NCBI GenBank assembly: GCA_964387985.1
Contig: CAYLZG010000004.1
Location: forward strand, 13,764-77,763
DNA: 64,000 nt
From: JALOOB01 sp964387985
GTDB lineage: Bacteria; Chloroflexota; Anaerolineae; CG2-30-64-16
Direction: 5' to 3'
The notes beneath the pieces were generated by a model that did not search any database, had not been told where the DNA came from, and saw nothing but the letters and a program-made list of their open reading frames with translations. Positions within the stretch are counted from its first letter, which is position 1. Every line of letters begins with the position of its first letter. Both the position numbers and the translations under genes were made by a program. This document shows positions 26,640-36,655 of this stretch, piece after piece.

Positions 26640-26853
26640 CTTGTCCAGATCACGTCTATGTCGAATTAACCGTGCAGCAGCGTTAGCACGAATGCCGAAT
26701 CGTAGCTCGCACCTCTCGTAAGCCCAAAGTGCCAGGCATGGTGAAAGCCGTACAGTCGATTATATCAGCCCATGCGCGATGGGCCTTCGTTGCCAACGCC
26801 GCCGCGCGGCGCGTCAAGAACAAGGTAAACCATGATCAGGGCGGTCCTTCGCC

Positions 26854-27891
26854 CTATTCCTCAACGTCCCCTTCGTCCTCGGGACCGACCACCTGCGTGG
26901 GAGCCAGCGAGGCCTTGACGCGAATCGCGTCCTCGATCTGCTGTGCAATCACCGGTGACGCCTCAAGAAAGTCCTTGGCGTTCTCGCGTCCCTGGCCGAG
27001 CCGGGTGTCATTGAAGTTATAGAAGGCGCCACGTTTGTCGATGATGCCCATGTTGGCGCCCAGGTCCAGCAAATCTCCAGACTTGCTGATGCCCTTATTA
27101 TACATGATGTCGAACTCAGCCTGGCGGAATGGCGCCGCGACCTTGTTCTTCTTCACGGTGACACGCGTGCGGCTGCCCACTGTATTGCCGCTCGCCTTGA
27201 TGCCCTCTATGCGCCGCACATCCAGGCGCACGCTGGCGTAAAACTTTAGCGCCATCCCACCTGACGTGGTCTCAGGATTACCGAACATGATGCCGATCTT
27301 CTGGCGCAACTGGTTGGTGAAAATGAGCGCAGTATTGCTGGTCTTGATCGCGCCGACCAGCTTGCGCAGTGCCTGTGACATCAAACGTGCCTGAAGGCCG
27401 ACATGGCTGTCGCCCATCTCGCCTTCGATCTCAGCGCGCGGCACCAACGCCGCCACAGAGTCGATCACGACCACATCCACCGCACCAGAACGAATGAGCG
27501 CCTCGGCAATCTCAAGCGCCTGCTCGCCCGTGTCGGGCTGGGAGATATAAAGGTCGTCCACATTGACGCCGCATCGCCGCGCGTAGTCGGGATCGAGTGC
27601 GTGCTCGACGTCGACGAACGCTGCGATGCCGCCCATCTTCTGGGCCTCTGCGATGATGTGCTGGCAAATCGTCGTCTTACCCGACGATTCGGGGCCGTAG
27701 ATCTCCGTAATGCGGCCCCGCGGCACGCCGCCGATGCCCAAAGCAAGATCCAACGAGAGGGAGCCGGTTGGGATGGCAGCAATCTTCGTCCGCTCAGCCT
27801 CGCCCAGCTTCATGACCGTTCCCTCGCCGAAGCGCTTCTTCAGGTTTGCCAACGTTGTATCCAACGCCTTCAGTCGCGCGTTATCCGCCAT
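26854..27891 (-). CDS. recA: Recombinase RecA
   Basis: A 345-residue RecA with all core motifs: Walker A GPESSGKTT near residue 70, VVVIDSVAALVPRAE near 145, and the L2 region TNQLRQKIGIMFGNPETTSGG near 195-215. It forms the recombination filament and activates LexA cleavage. The ATG at 27891 has GGGGA eight bases upstream; a GTG at 27906 is too close to its GGAGG. Two palindromes lie in the promoter region. About 270 bases separate it from recX; apart from the hairpin nothing else was seen in that interval. Confidence 0.98.
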   Translation of the reverse strand: MADNARLKALDTTLANLKKRFGEGTVMKLGEAERTKIAAIPTGSLSLDLALGIGGVPRGRITEIYGPESSGKTTICQHIIAEAQKMGGIAAFVDVEHALDPDYARRCGVNVDDLYISQPDTGEQALEIAEALIRSGAVDVVVIDSVAALVPRAEIEGEMGDSHVGLQARLMSQALRKLVGAIKTSNTALIFTNQLRQKIGIMFGNPETTSGGMALKFYASVRLDVRRIEGIKASGNTVGSRTRVTVKKNKVAAPFRQAEFDIMYNKGISKSGDLLDLGANMGIIDKRGAFYNFNDTRLGQGRENAKDFLEASPVIAQQIEDAIRVKASLAPTQVVGPEDEGDVEE

Positions 27892-27980
27892 TCTGATAGT
27901 CCCCACTTCCTCCAGAAATCGTTCCTTTAGAACGACGGGGTGCGCAAAGGTGCATCGCTAACCCGCGGCTTATGTTACCT

Positions 27981-27997
27981 CAGATTTAAGAAATCTG
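27981..27997. promoter_or_regulatory. Inverted repeat in the recA promoter region
   Basis: CAGATTT and AAATCTG are perfect seven-base arms around a three-base centre, 90 bases before recA. On the minus strand it overlaps a possible -35 TTGCAG and is followed by a possible -10 TAACAT (17-base spacer). Confidence 0.4.
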
Positions 27998-28014
27998 CAA
28001 ATGCCGAACGCAAT

Positions 28015-28026
28015 GAACGTGCGTTC
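28015..28026. promoter_or_regulatory. SOS-box-like palindrome upstream of recA
   Basis: GAACGTGCGTTC fits the Gram-positive LexA/DinR half-site arrangement GAAC-N4-GTTC, with five-base arms. It lies about 125 bases upstream of the recA start, in the gap after the exporter permease gene. The LexA site of this lineage is not known to me, so this is a candidate. Confidence 0.45.
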
Positions 28027-28045
28027 TGCAGGCAATTCCTCGCGA

Positions 28046-29286
28046 TTATTCGTACCGCAACGCTTCGATCGGGTTAAGCCGCGAGGCGCGCGTCGCCGGA
28101 TAGATGCCGAAGAAGAGTCCCACGGCCGCTGAGAACCCGGTTGCGAGCAGGATCGACTGTGGGGTCACCACTGCAACCAGATCGTCCTGCAGCTGGGAGA
28201 TTCCGATTGCGCCCGAGGCGCCCAGCGCAATCCCCAGCAAACCCCCGATCAGTGAGAGCACGACCGATTCGATCAAGAACTGGATCAGGATGTCACGCCG
28301 CTTCGCGCCCACCGCCTTGCGGAGCCCAATCTCCCGCGTCCGCTCGGTGACAGACACGAGCATGATGTTCATGATGCCAATGCCGCCCACCAGCAGGCTG
28401 ATACCCGCAATTGCGCCCAGGAAGATTGTCAGCACGCCGGTGATCTGCCCGAAGATTGAGAGTAGGTCCCGCTGGTTGATCACCGTGAAGTCATCCTCGT
28501 CCTGAAACCGGATGTCGTGGCGCTGGCGCAGCAATTCGGCGATCTCTGTCGATGCCGCATCCATGCGGTCCTCAGCCACCACCTGCGCGTAGATGACCGA
28601 GAGCATCGGCTCGCCGCGGCTGTTGTGATACCGGGGAAACAACCGCTCGTGCGCTGTGGTCAGCGGCACCATAACCACCTCATCCTGGTTGCCGCCTGGC
28701 CCACCTGTGCCGCCGCGCTCTTCGAGAACCCCGATCACCTTGAACGGAATATCGTTGATCTGGAGCGTTGCGCCGATCGGGTACACGCCCGCTTCATCAA
28801 AGAAGCGCTCTGCGATCCGGCTGCCAATCACCGCGACCCGGGTGCGGCCGTTGACATCTGCCTCGGCGATGAAGTTGCCGATTGCCACCGGCCGGTTGCG
28901 AACCACAGCGTACGCGGGCGTCACACCGGACACTGACAGCCGGAAGGTGGTCTTCTTGTAGCTAACTTCGGTGGTGCCGAGCACCTCGGGTGCGACGTCC
29001 GCCACATCCGGCACGTTGAAGGGATCGGCAATTGCCTCTGCATCGCTCAGCGAGAGTGTGAGTCCCGAGCTAGCGCGGCCGGTGCTTGCGTCAAGGCTGC
29101 CCGGAACAACAAAGAGCAGGTTCGTGCCGATGCTCTGCAACTGCTCGGTGATGAGGTTCTGCACACCCTGGCCCACCGAGAGCAGGGTGATTACCGCGCC
29201 TACACCGATGATGATGCCGAGCATCGTCAGCGCAGACCGAAGCTTGTTTACGGACAGTGCGCGCAGCGCCAGCCGGAGTTTCTCGA

Positions 29287-29296
<10 letters not shown>
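28046..29296 (-). CDS. MacB-like ABC exporter permease
   Basis: A 416-residue permease with the FtsX/MacB layout: one N-terminal span (LRSALTMLGIIIGVGAVITLLSV), a large extracytoplasmic domain (about 50-280), then three C-terminal spans including LLVGGIGIMNIMLVSVTERTREIGLRKAVGAKR and SLIGGLLGIALG. It forms a complex with the ATPase and adaptor encoded upstream. The start overlaps the ATPase gene by 10 bases. MacB systems export peptides or lipoprotein-like molecules; the cargo here is unknown. Confidence 0.92.
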
Positions 29297-30077
<781 letters not shown>

Positions 30078-30078
<1 letters not shown>

Positions 30079-31505
30079 CAGAAGCCGCCCCCAAAGAGCT
30101 CGCGCAGCTGGTCCGCGCTGGTTCGGCTCACAATGGCCACCACGTCACCCTCCGCCAGTCCATCGCGCACCTCACTGGTTTGGTCATCGCGCAGGCCCAG
30201 CTGTACCTCGACGCGCTCCAGTCCGTTACTGGCGACGAGTTCGACAAAGGTTCGGCCGGTCTCCCGCTCAAGTTGGACGACACGGTTCGGGATCAACAGC
30301 ACATTCTCACGCGTGCTGGCAATGATGGTTGCAGTGGCGCTCATGCCAGCCAGCAAGGGCGCGCCGGTCGGATCAATGTCCAGTCGCACGCTATATGAGA
30401 CTCCACCCGTCTGCGAGGTGAGAGAGGAGGGGGAGATGCGGCTCACCTGGCCTGCCGGGCTGACATCGGAGAGTGCATCGATCTCGACCTCCACGCGCTG
30501 CCCGGGTTGGATTAAGGCGATGTCCACCTCGTCCACCTGAACATCGAGATGGAAACGGGTGGTGTCGGCCAATCGCACGGCTGGCTGGCCGACGGCTGCA
30601 GATCCGCCCTCCACAATGGCCACAGAAGTGACCACTCCTGGCCAGGGCGCAACGAGCCTGGCATTTGCCAGCCTACGTTGGGCCTGCTCCACCGTCAGCT
30701 GCGCCTGATCTACACCTGCCTGGGCGATGGCCACCTGCTCGTCCGATGGCCCGCGCTGTAATTTATCCAGGGTGGCCTGGGTCTGTGCGACCTGAGCCTC
30801 TGCGGCAGTCACCTGTGCCAGCGCGGCAGACACCTGCGCAGAGGTCACCGACTTCTGGGCGGCACGAAACTGCGCCTCCGCAGTCTCGAGTGCAATCGTT
30901 GCATTCTGCAGTTGGACCGACTGCGGCATCATACCCACGTCAGCCCGATCCTTGACCCTGTCGTAGGCCTGCTGCGCCTGCACCAATTGCACCTTGGCCT
31001 GGTCCACCTGCGCCTGCGCTGCGGCCAGGGTATCGCTGTCGGGCCCTTTGAGCGTCTGCTGGTAGGAAGCCCGGGCGCTGTTCAGGTTGCCCTGCGCGCT
31101 GTCCACCGCGGCCTGCGCCGCAGCCAGGTCCACTGCGTTGGGCTTTTCCTGCAACTGGCGGAGCTGAGCCTGTGCCTGTGCCAGCCCAATCTCCGCCTGG
31201 CGCACTGCCAGCTCAAGGTCGGTGGTGTCCAGGCCGGCGAGAACCTCTCCCTCGTCCACCTGTTGTCCAACCTCGACATTCACTGCTGCGATCGTGCCGG
31301 TCGCACCGAAGGCAAGGCCCACCTCGCGCTCGGGCAGCACCGCACCGGTCGCGCTCACGGTAGCTGCAATATTGCCGCGGCTCACCGTCACGGTCTCATA
31401 AGTGGGCGCCTGCGCTGCCTGTCCCTTCAGATATTGCCGGTACCCGAAGTAGCCTGCCGCTCCCAGGAGGGCAAGGATGATGAGTGCGATGAAAAACTTC
31501 CGCAT
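30078..31505 (-). CDS. MacA/HlyD-like periplasmic adaptor (efflux subunit)
   Basis: A 475-residue protein starting MRKFFIALIILAL, a membrane anchor. The barrel-sandwich half ATGAVLPEREVGLAFGATGTI precedes a long coiled-coil hairpin (about 105-295) rich in AQAQL, VDQAKVQLVQAQQAYD and AAEAQVAQTQATLDKLQ repeats. The matching LVAPWPGVVTSVAIVEGG closes the domain. It is the first gene of the exporter operon. Adaptors of this kind also occur in single-membrane bacteria, so it does not prove an outer membrane. Confidence 0.92.
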
Positions 31506-31629
31506 AATTCTGGCAACTCCAATTTCCCGGACCTTCCGTGCATATAGTTTGCACAACGTCCATAGTTTAGCCGCACGATGCCCTCTGCTCCGCAAGGTAC
31601 ATTCCCGGAGTTAGAACTGCAATGTATTC

Positions 31630-32598
31630 TCAGAGCAATTTTTCCATCAAGACGGTCTCAGACATCTGCACATAACCAAACTTGCAATCAATGGCGATCA
31701 TCGGAAGGTTCTTGCAATTGTGGTGAGTGCGGACGGTGTTTACCTTCAGCACATCGCGGGCGTAGCGCAGCGCCAGCACCTTCACTGCCTGCGCCAGCCT
31801 GCGTCCCCGGTAGCGTTTGTCGACCCCGGTGTGCAGATTGTACGCATAGTCGTCGAAGCGGGTGATCGCACTCATGGCTGCCCAGTCGCCGGTCGTCGAA
31901 TCAATGACGACCAGTTGACCGTCCGGCCGATACCAATCCGACCGGCAGACACGCTGCTGAAAATCCTCGAATGAATTCCAGGAAGGGGCACCATCTGCGC
32001 CAAGGGTCTCCATGCCGGTGGTCTCGTTCAGCAGATACAGCTTGTGTTGCGCCTCTTCTGTGTTGCCCAACTCCGCCATCGAAGTGAATTGGAACCCCTC
32101 ACCTTGCAGCCGGGCTATGATCGGATCGTAGGGCCGATCATCGAAAGTATCCAGGTTAAGAGCCATTGCCATCGTGCGCGCACGCTCGACAAAGCCGCGC
32201 CGCTCGGCAAACGATTGATCCTGGGGGCAGTCACCTGAGATACTGACGCGCAGTCTCCGTGTGCGTGCGGCTTCCATGCTCTGCACCAGATCCTCGTACA
32301 ATCGCCGGCCGATACCTTGCCCCCGCGCTTCGGACCTGACGAACAAGTAGAATGTAGTCTGCCCTAACTGCACCCGGTCCCGCGCAGCCCAATAGAATCC
32401 CAGCAACCCGCCTCTCTGATTTCCGGCGTCACGCTCTACGGCGTCGGCCACCTTCTGGATGATCCGATCCCGCTGTGTATTATAGTACTCCCGCAACTCA
32501 CATTTGGTGGTGGTCTCGTCTTCCAGAATCGAGAACCAGGCGGCAAGCTGCTCAAAATCGCGTTCGGGCTCAGCCGGACGCAAAACAAAGGTGCTCAC
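31630..32598 (-). CDS. Two-domain GNAT acetyltransferase
   Basis: A 322-residue protein with two GNAT folds. The first has RSEARGQGIGRRLYEDLV near residue 90, the second has VDKRYRGRRLAQAVKVLALRYA near 260 and the end VRTHHNCKNLPMIAIDCKFGYV. The arrangement resembles MshD-like double GNATs. The acceptor is unknown. Its ATG overlaps the stop of the small upstream gene as ATGA. It is one of three two-domain GNATs in the window, which are not close copies of each other. Confidence 0.85.
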   Translation of the reverse strand: MSTFVLRPAEPERDFEQLAAWFSILEDETTTKCELREYYNTQRDRIIQKVADAVERDAGNQRGGLLGFYWAARDRVQLGQTTFYLFVRSEARGQGIGRRLYEDLVQSMEAARTRRLRVSISGDCPQDQSFAERRGFVERARTMAMALNLDTFDDRPYDPIIARLQGEGFQFTSMAELGNTEEAQHKLYLLNETTGMETLGADGAPSWNSFEDFQQRVCRSDWYRPDGQLVVIDSTTGDWAAMSAITRFDDYAYNLHTGVDKRYRGRRLAQAVKVLALRYARDVLKVNTVRTHHNCKNLPMIAIDCKFGYVQMSETVLMEKLL

Positions 32599-32828
32599 TC
32601 TATTTCAGCGCTCCTTTTTGCCATGGCATCAGCGGACTGCCGACTCCAGCGAGCAGGGTTCGATGGCGCACTTGCCACACGCGTCCGCTCGACGATGCGC
32701 TGAAGCTCGCGGAAACGAGGATCTGTGGCCGAAGCAAAGCCCACCAGCGGCGTGCGATATGCAGTGGCGTACTGGGCCTGGGCTACCTCGCGCTGAATGA
32801 GATCAGCAATAAAACCGCTCAACCCCAT
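32595..32828 (-). pseudogene. Truncated N-terminal remnant, possibly of an Fe-S (epoxyqueuosine reductase-like) protein
   Basis: The 77 residues begin MGLSGFIADLIQREVAQ and read TPLVGFASATDPRFRELQRIV near residue 27. This resembles the N-terminus of 4Fe-4S double-cluster proteins of a few hundred residues. The similarity ends at about residue 48, and the rest (SAPSNPARWSRQSADA..) looks unrelated. The stop overlaps the GNAT start. Either this is a gene remnant or a small free-standing protein. The identification is from memory of the family and is weak. Confidence 0.4.
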
Positions 32829-32984
32829 GTGTTCCTCCAGACTGGCATATCCTGGTGCCGCGTCGCGTCGGGGCAACAGCCCAGGCCAAAACGCGCGCCA
32901 CGAACATTTTACTACCGTTCTGCAGCCACGCCATCATTCCGGGCTCCCGTAGCATTGTGAAGACCCTTACGTCCTTGTCAAGAG

Positions 32985-33013
32985 TTGCACAACAACTGCA
33001 CGTATGCTAGAAT
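32985..33013 (+). promoter_or_regulatory. Promoter for rex
   Basis: TTGCAC (32985-32990) and TAGAAT (33008-33013) are 17 bases apart, 100 bases before rex. An AGTTG/CAACT inverted repeat overlaps the -35 box. No canonical Rex operator (TTGTGA-N6-TCACAA) is seen, so autoregulation is not shown. Confidence 0.55.
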
Positions 33014-33112
33014 AAATTATTACAGAGCACAAACGACACGCGAGCCAGCTACAACATACGTGCGACCGCGTGGCAAGGCGGCAGGCAGCACGCCTGCGGG
33101 AAGGAGAGAAAC

Positions 33113-33736
33113 ATGGCGAAGAGGGTGATTCCCGATATCGTGATCGGTCGGCTGCCCGTCTACCTGCGCGCGCTGCAATTCCTGATCGCCGAGGGCCGGC
33201 AAATTACGTCGTCGCAGGAGCTGGGAGATCGTCTCGGCATTTCCTCCGCCCAGATACGCAAGGACCTGTCGCACTTCGGTGAATTTGGCAAGCAAGGCAC
33301 CGGGTACGATATCAACTTCCTGCACGAACAACTGCGCGCGATTCTGAAGGTCAACTCGATGTGGGATGTGGCCCTGGTGGGCGCAGGAAACCTGGGGAAG
33401 GCAATCGCAGACTACGGCGGGTTCAAGGGAAAGGGCTTCGTCATCAAGGCGATCTTCGACAACAAGAAAGACAAGATCGGCAAGCCCATGGGTATCGACA
33501 ACATCACGGTGCAGCCAGTCGCCGAGCTAGGTGAGACGATCAAGTCACTGGGCATCACGGTCGGCATCATCGCCACACCGGCAGAAGAGGCGCAGGCAAT
33601 TGCACGTACCATGGTCGAGGCCGGCGTCAAGGCAATCCTTAACTACGCTCCCATCACCCTGACAGTGCCCAGCAACGTTCGCGTCCAGTACATCGACCCG
33701 GTGGTCGGCTTGCAACGGATGACCTATTACCTCTAG
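33113..33736 (+). CDS. rex: Redox-sensing repressor Rex
   Basis: The 207-residue protein has the Rex winged helix (IPDIVIGRLPVYLRAL and LGISSAQIRKDLSHFGEFGKQGTGY) and a C-terminal NAD(H)-binding Rossmann domain beginning VALVGAGNLGKAIADY, with the domain-swap tail GLQRMTYYL. Rex represses fermentation and respiration genes until NADH rises. GGAAGGAGAG precedes the ATG. Its presence fits a partly anaerobic metabolism, as does the ferredoxin-dependent oxidoreductase downstream. Confidence 0.97.
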   Translation: MAKRVIPDIVIGRLPVYLRALQFLIAEGRQITSSQELGDRLGISSAQIRKDLSHFGEFGKQGTGYDINFLHEQLRAILKVNSMWDVALVGAGNLGKAIADYGGFKGKGFVIKAIFDNKKDKIGKPMGIDNITVQPVAELGETIKSLGITVGIIATPAEEAQAIARTMVEAGVKAILNYAPITLTVPSNVRVQYIDPVVGLQRMTYYL

Positions 33737-33762
33737 TTGGCCCCATGCCGCAGGAGCGGCTT

Positions 33763-33800
33763 CAGCCTTGCCGCCGTCTGCCCTGACGGGGGCAAGGCTG
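33763..33800 (+). terminator. Hairpin after rex
   Basis: Ten-base arms CAGCCTTGCC and GGCAAGGCTG enclose an 18-base loop 26 bases past the rex stop. The following TCTTGACT is only weakly U-rich. Confidence 0.5.
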
Positions 33801-33940
33801 TCTTGACTCGGAATTGGCTGCTCAAGCGCCACAATCCAAGCTGACGACCTCGGCCAGGGGCTTAGGTCGTCGCAACAATTCGCATTTCCGGCGACATGAC
33901 CCGCATCATACAGAGTATCATCGCCAGGTGCTACAATGGT

Positions 33941-33979
33941 GACATTGCCAGAGGCAATGCGATAGACATTGCCAGAGGC
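33941..33979 (+). repeat. Short tandem duplication before the CBS gene
   Basis: GACATTGCCAGAGGC occurs at 33941-33955 and again at 33965-33979, a 24-base period. The stretch from 33801 to 34061 has no gene. Besides this repeat, a possible -10 TACAAT at 33932 is the only signal I see in it. Confidence 0.6.
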
Positions 33980-34061
33980 GTTGACCCTGCCTTAGTGGAC
34001 GGTCAACGCCGTTTAGTCTCTACGGTTGGCGCCGTCGTCAACCACGACACGGAGATCTGCC

Positions 34062-34499
34062 ATGTCCGCCAAACACCTGGTGGCCGATATTATGACTCCC
34101 AATCCGGTGTCAGTGACGCCTCGAAACGCCATCCGCACTGCGATCAACCTGATGCGCGAGGGTGGTTATCGCCGCCTGCCCGTAGTCGACCGCGGCCGGC
34201 TTGTCGGCATCATTACAGACCGCGACTTGCGCCGTGCCGCAAACTCTCCTTTTGTAGTGCGCGAGCAGTGGTACGATAATTTTATCCTGGATCATATCGA
34301 AGTGGGTTCCTGTATGACTCCGAACCCGCTAACCATCGAGCCGTCGGCAACGATCGTTGAAGCCGCTCGCACGATGCGGAACCACAAAATTGGCGGCCTG
34401 CCTGTGGTCATCGACGGGCAGTTGACGGGCATCATTACCGAGACCGATTTGCTCGACTTCCTGATCGAGATACTCAGCAGCGAAGCTGTGCCAGCCTAA
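34062..34499 (+). CDS. CBS-domain pair protein
   Basis: The 145-residue protein starts at MSAKHLVAD after GGAGATC. It is made of two CBS motifs: VADIMTPNPVSVTPRN..YRRLPVVDRGRLVGIITDRDLRR and VGSCMTPNPLTIEPSA..IGGLPVVIDGQLTGIITETDLLDF. Stand-alone CBS pairs bind adenine nucleotides and act as regulators. The partner is unknown. A second, related CBS gene lies at 40622. Confidence 0.9.
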   Translation: MSAKHLVADIMTPNPVSVTPRNAIRTAINLMREGGYRRLPVVDRGRLVGIITDRDLRRAANSPFVVREQWYDNFILDHIEVGSCMTPNPLTIEPSATIVEAARTMRNHKIGGLPVVIDGQLTGIITETDLLDFLIEILSSEAVPA

Positions 34500-34531
34500 A
34501 AATCTCGTGCAGAAGCCAGCGATGCTCACCA

Positions 34532-34556
34532 GCGCCTGCGCCCATGACGCAGGCGC
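34532..34556 (+). terminator. Hairpin after the CBS gene
   Basis: Nine-base arms GCGCCTGCG and CGCAGGCGC with a seven-base loop, followed by CTGTTCGTGTTT. It separates the CBS gene from the radical-SAM gene. Confidence 0.55.
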
Positions 34557-34585
34557 CTGTTCGTGTTTAGGAAAATAGAACTATT

Positions 34586-36370
34586 ATGTTTAGTCGCGCT
34601 GATTTGATCTTTCTACACGCCCCCAGCGTGTATGATTTCCGCAAGCATTCGATCCTCTACGGCCCCGTCAGTGATCTGGTGCCATCAACCCCGGTGTTCG
34701 AGATGTATCCCATCGGCTTTACGACAATGGCCGAATATCTTGAACGGCATGGGCTACGAGTGCGCATCGTCAACCTGGCCGTGCGCATGCTGAATGACGA
34801 CGGCTTTGATCCCGAAGCCCTGATCAAGGGACTTAACCCGGTCGCGTTCGGCATTGACCTGCACTGGCTGCCCCATGCGCACGGTGCACTGGCCGTGGCG
34901 GAGATGGTGAAGAAGCATCACCCTGATACGCCGATCATCTTCGGCGGCTTCTCCTCCACGTATTTCCACGAGGAGCTGATCCGCTACCCCTTCGTCGACT
35001 ACGTGATCCGCGGCGACTCGGCCGAAGAGCCGATCCACCAGCTGATGGCGCATCTGACCGGCGCGCCCAAGGCCGGGGCCCTGCGCGAGGTGCCCAACCT
35101 GACCTGGAAGGATCGAAACGGCGAAGTCCACGTCAATGAGCATACCTATCGTCCCGATACGCTCGACAACGTCATGCTCGACTATCGCTACGTGGTGCGT
35201 GCGGCGATCCGCGACATGGACATGAGCAACTACGTCCCGTTCAAAGACTGGCTGGATTACCCGATCACGGCCGCACTGTCGTGCCGCGGGTGCACCCAGT
35301 CATGCGTGATCTGCGGCGGCTCGGGTGCGGCTTTCAAGAAGATGCACGGTCGTGACAAGCCCGCGTTTCGCGACCCCGACATGTTGGCCGCGGACGTCCG
35401 GCGGATCGCGCGCATGAGCGCCGGGCCGGTTTTCATCCTGGGCGACCTGCGCCAGCCCGGCCGCGATTACGCCAAACGCTTCTTCGATGCCATACGCGGG
35501 TTCACAGGTCCGGTGATCACCGAACTCTTCTCGCCTGCCTCGCGCGAGTTCCTGACCGACCTGGCCAGAGCCATGCCCAACTTTACCCTTGAGGTGTCTC
35601 TGGAAAGCCACGACCCGGTGGTGCGCCACGCGTTCGGCAAGCATTACGGCAACGAGCCCATGGAGCGCACCCTGCAGGATGCGCTGGACGTGGGCGCCAA
35701 GCGGCTGGATGTATTCTTCATGTCCGGCTTGCCCCAACAGACAGCCGAATCGGTGCTCGGCACGATCGACTACTGCGAGGACCTGCTCGTGCGATTTGGG
35801 AGCGACGGCCGGCTCGCACCGTTCATCTCGCCACTAGCGCCCTTCCTCGACCCCGGCAGCCGCGGCTTCGAGGAGCCACATATCCACGGCTACAAGCTGT
35901 CAGCACACACGCTCGAAGAACACCGCCGGCTGCTGGTTGCGCCGAGCTGGAAGTATGTGCTGAACTATGAAACGGATTGGATGACGCGCCACCAGCTCGT
36001 CGACGTCACCTATGCGGCTGGCAAGCGGCTTAACCGGGTCAAGGCCGAATATGGCCTGATCCCTGAGGCGCAGGCCGCAGCTACCGAACAACGCATCAGT
36101 TGGGCCGTCAGCCTGATTGCAGAGATCGACCGGCTGATGACGAACACTACCAAGGAAGAATTCCAGCGCGAAATGGCCCGGCTGCGCCCAGAGATCGAGC
36201 GTGCCAACATGAGCACAGTGTGCGATAAACGCGAGCTCAATCTGGATGTGAAGGGTCCAAAGTTGAAATACCGGGAAGTCGCGCATATGATAGTCGAAGA
36301 CGCTGCGCAGGTGATCGGCCGTGTTTTGACTGCGCCCTTCCGGCCCGCTGCGCCTGCCGAAAACGAATAG
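34586..36370 (+). CDS. B12-binding/radical-SAM protein of unknown function
   Basis: The 594-residue protein has an N-terminal B12-binding-like region (ADLIFLHAPSVYDF, YPIGFTTMAEYLERHG, PIIFGGFSSTYFHEEL, about residues 5-150). A radical-SAM domain follows whose cluster motif is the CxxxCxxC in RGCTQSCVICGG near residue 234, then VSLESHDPVVRHAFGK and FFMSGLPQQTAESV. It resembles the Ta0216-type family known in Thermoplasma and Chloroflexota, which has no assigned reaction. The gene ends 31 bases before the ferredoxin gene of the oxidoreductase operon, so the two are probably cotranscribed. The C-terminal 120 residues are helical and charged. Confidence 0.85.
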   Translation: MFSRADLIFLHAPSVYDFRKHSILYGPVSDLVPSTPVFEMYPIGFTTMAEYLERHGLRVRIVNLAVRMLNDDGFDPEALIKGLNPVAFGIDLHWLPHAHGALAVAEMVKKHHPDTPIIFGGFSSTYFHEELIRYPFVDYVIRGDSAEEPIHQLMAHLTGAPKAGALREVPNLTWKDRNGEVHVNEHTYRPDTLDNVMLDYRYVVRAAIRDMDMSNYVPFKDWLDYPITAALSCRGCTQSCVICGGSGAAFKKMHGRDKPAFRDPDMLAADVRRIARMSAGPVFILGDLRQPGRDYAKRFFDAIRGFTGPVITELFSPASREFLTDLARAMPNFTLEVSLESHDPVVRHAFGKHYGNEPMERTLQDALDVGAKRLDVFFMSGLPQQTAESVLGTIDYCEDLLVRFGSDGRLAPFISPLAPFLDPGSRGFEEPHIHGYKLSAHTLEEHRRLLVAPSWKYVLNYETDWMTRHQLVDVTYAAGKRLNRVKAEYGLIPEAQAAATEQRISWAVSLIAEIDRLMTNTTKEEFQREMARLRPEIERANMSTVCDKRELNLDVKGPKLKYREVAHMIVEDAAQVIGRVLTAPFRPAAPAENE

Positions 36371-36400
36371 AGCCCACACTGTCCCAAGGAGGTGACAGGA

Positions 36401-36640
36401 ATGGTCCGTGGAACTGTTGTCATCGAGACCGACCGCTGCAAGGGATGTGAACTGTGTACAAAGGTGTGTCCACAGGACATCCTCCACATGAGCCGCGCAA
36501 CGTTCAACGCGCGCGGCTACCGGCCCGTCGAGTTAGTCGACCCAGAAGGCAAATGCACCGGCTGTGCGCTGTGCGCACTGATGTGTCCCGACGTCGTACT
36601 GACCATCTACCGTTACGACTCACGTAAGGTGCTTGCATAA
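36401..36640 (+). CDS. korD: 2-oxoacid:ferredoxin oxidoreductase, ferredoxin (delta) subunit
   Basis: A 79-residue ferredoxin with two 4Fe-4S motifs, CKGCELCTKVCP near residue 14 and CTGCALCALMCP near 51. AGGAGG eight bases upstream picks the ATG at 36401. It passes electrons from the oxidoreductase to free ferredoxin. First of four subunit genes in the order delta, alpha, beta, gamma. Confidence 0.9.
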   Translation: MVRGTVVIETDRCKGCELCTKVCPQDILHMSRATFNARGYRPVELVDPEGKCTGCALCALMCPDVVLTIYRYDSRKVLA

Positions 36641-36655
36641 ACGGAGGCTTTTTCC

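Noticed and set aside
27920..27934. CGTTC-N5-GAACG inverted repeat before recA as a LexA box
   Set aside because: The half-sites are in the reverse order (GTTC..GAAC) to the Gram-positive SOS box, and it lies in the untranslated leader; GAAC-N4-GTTC at 28015 is the better candidate.
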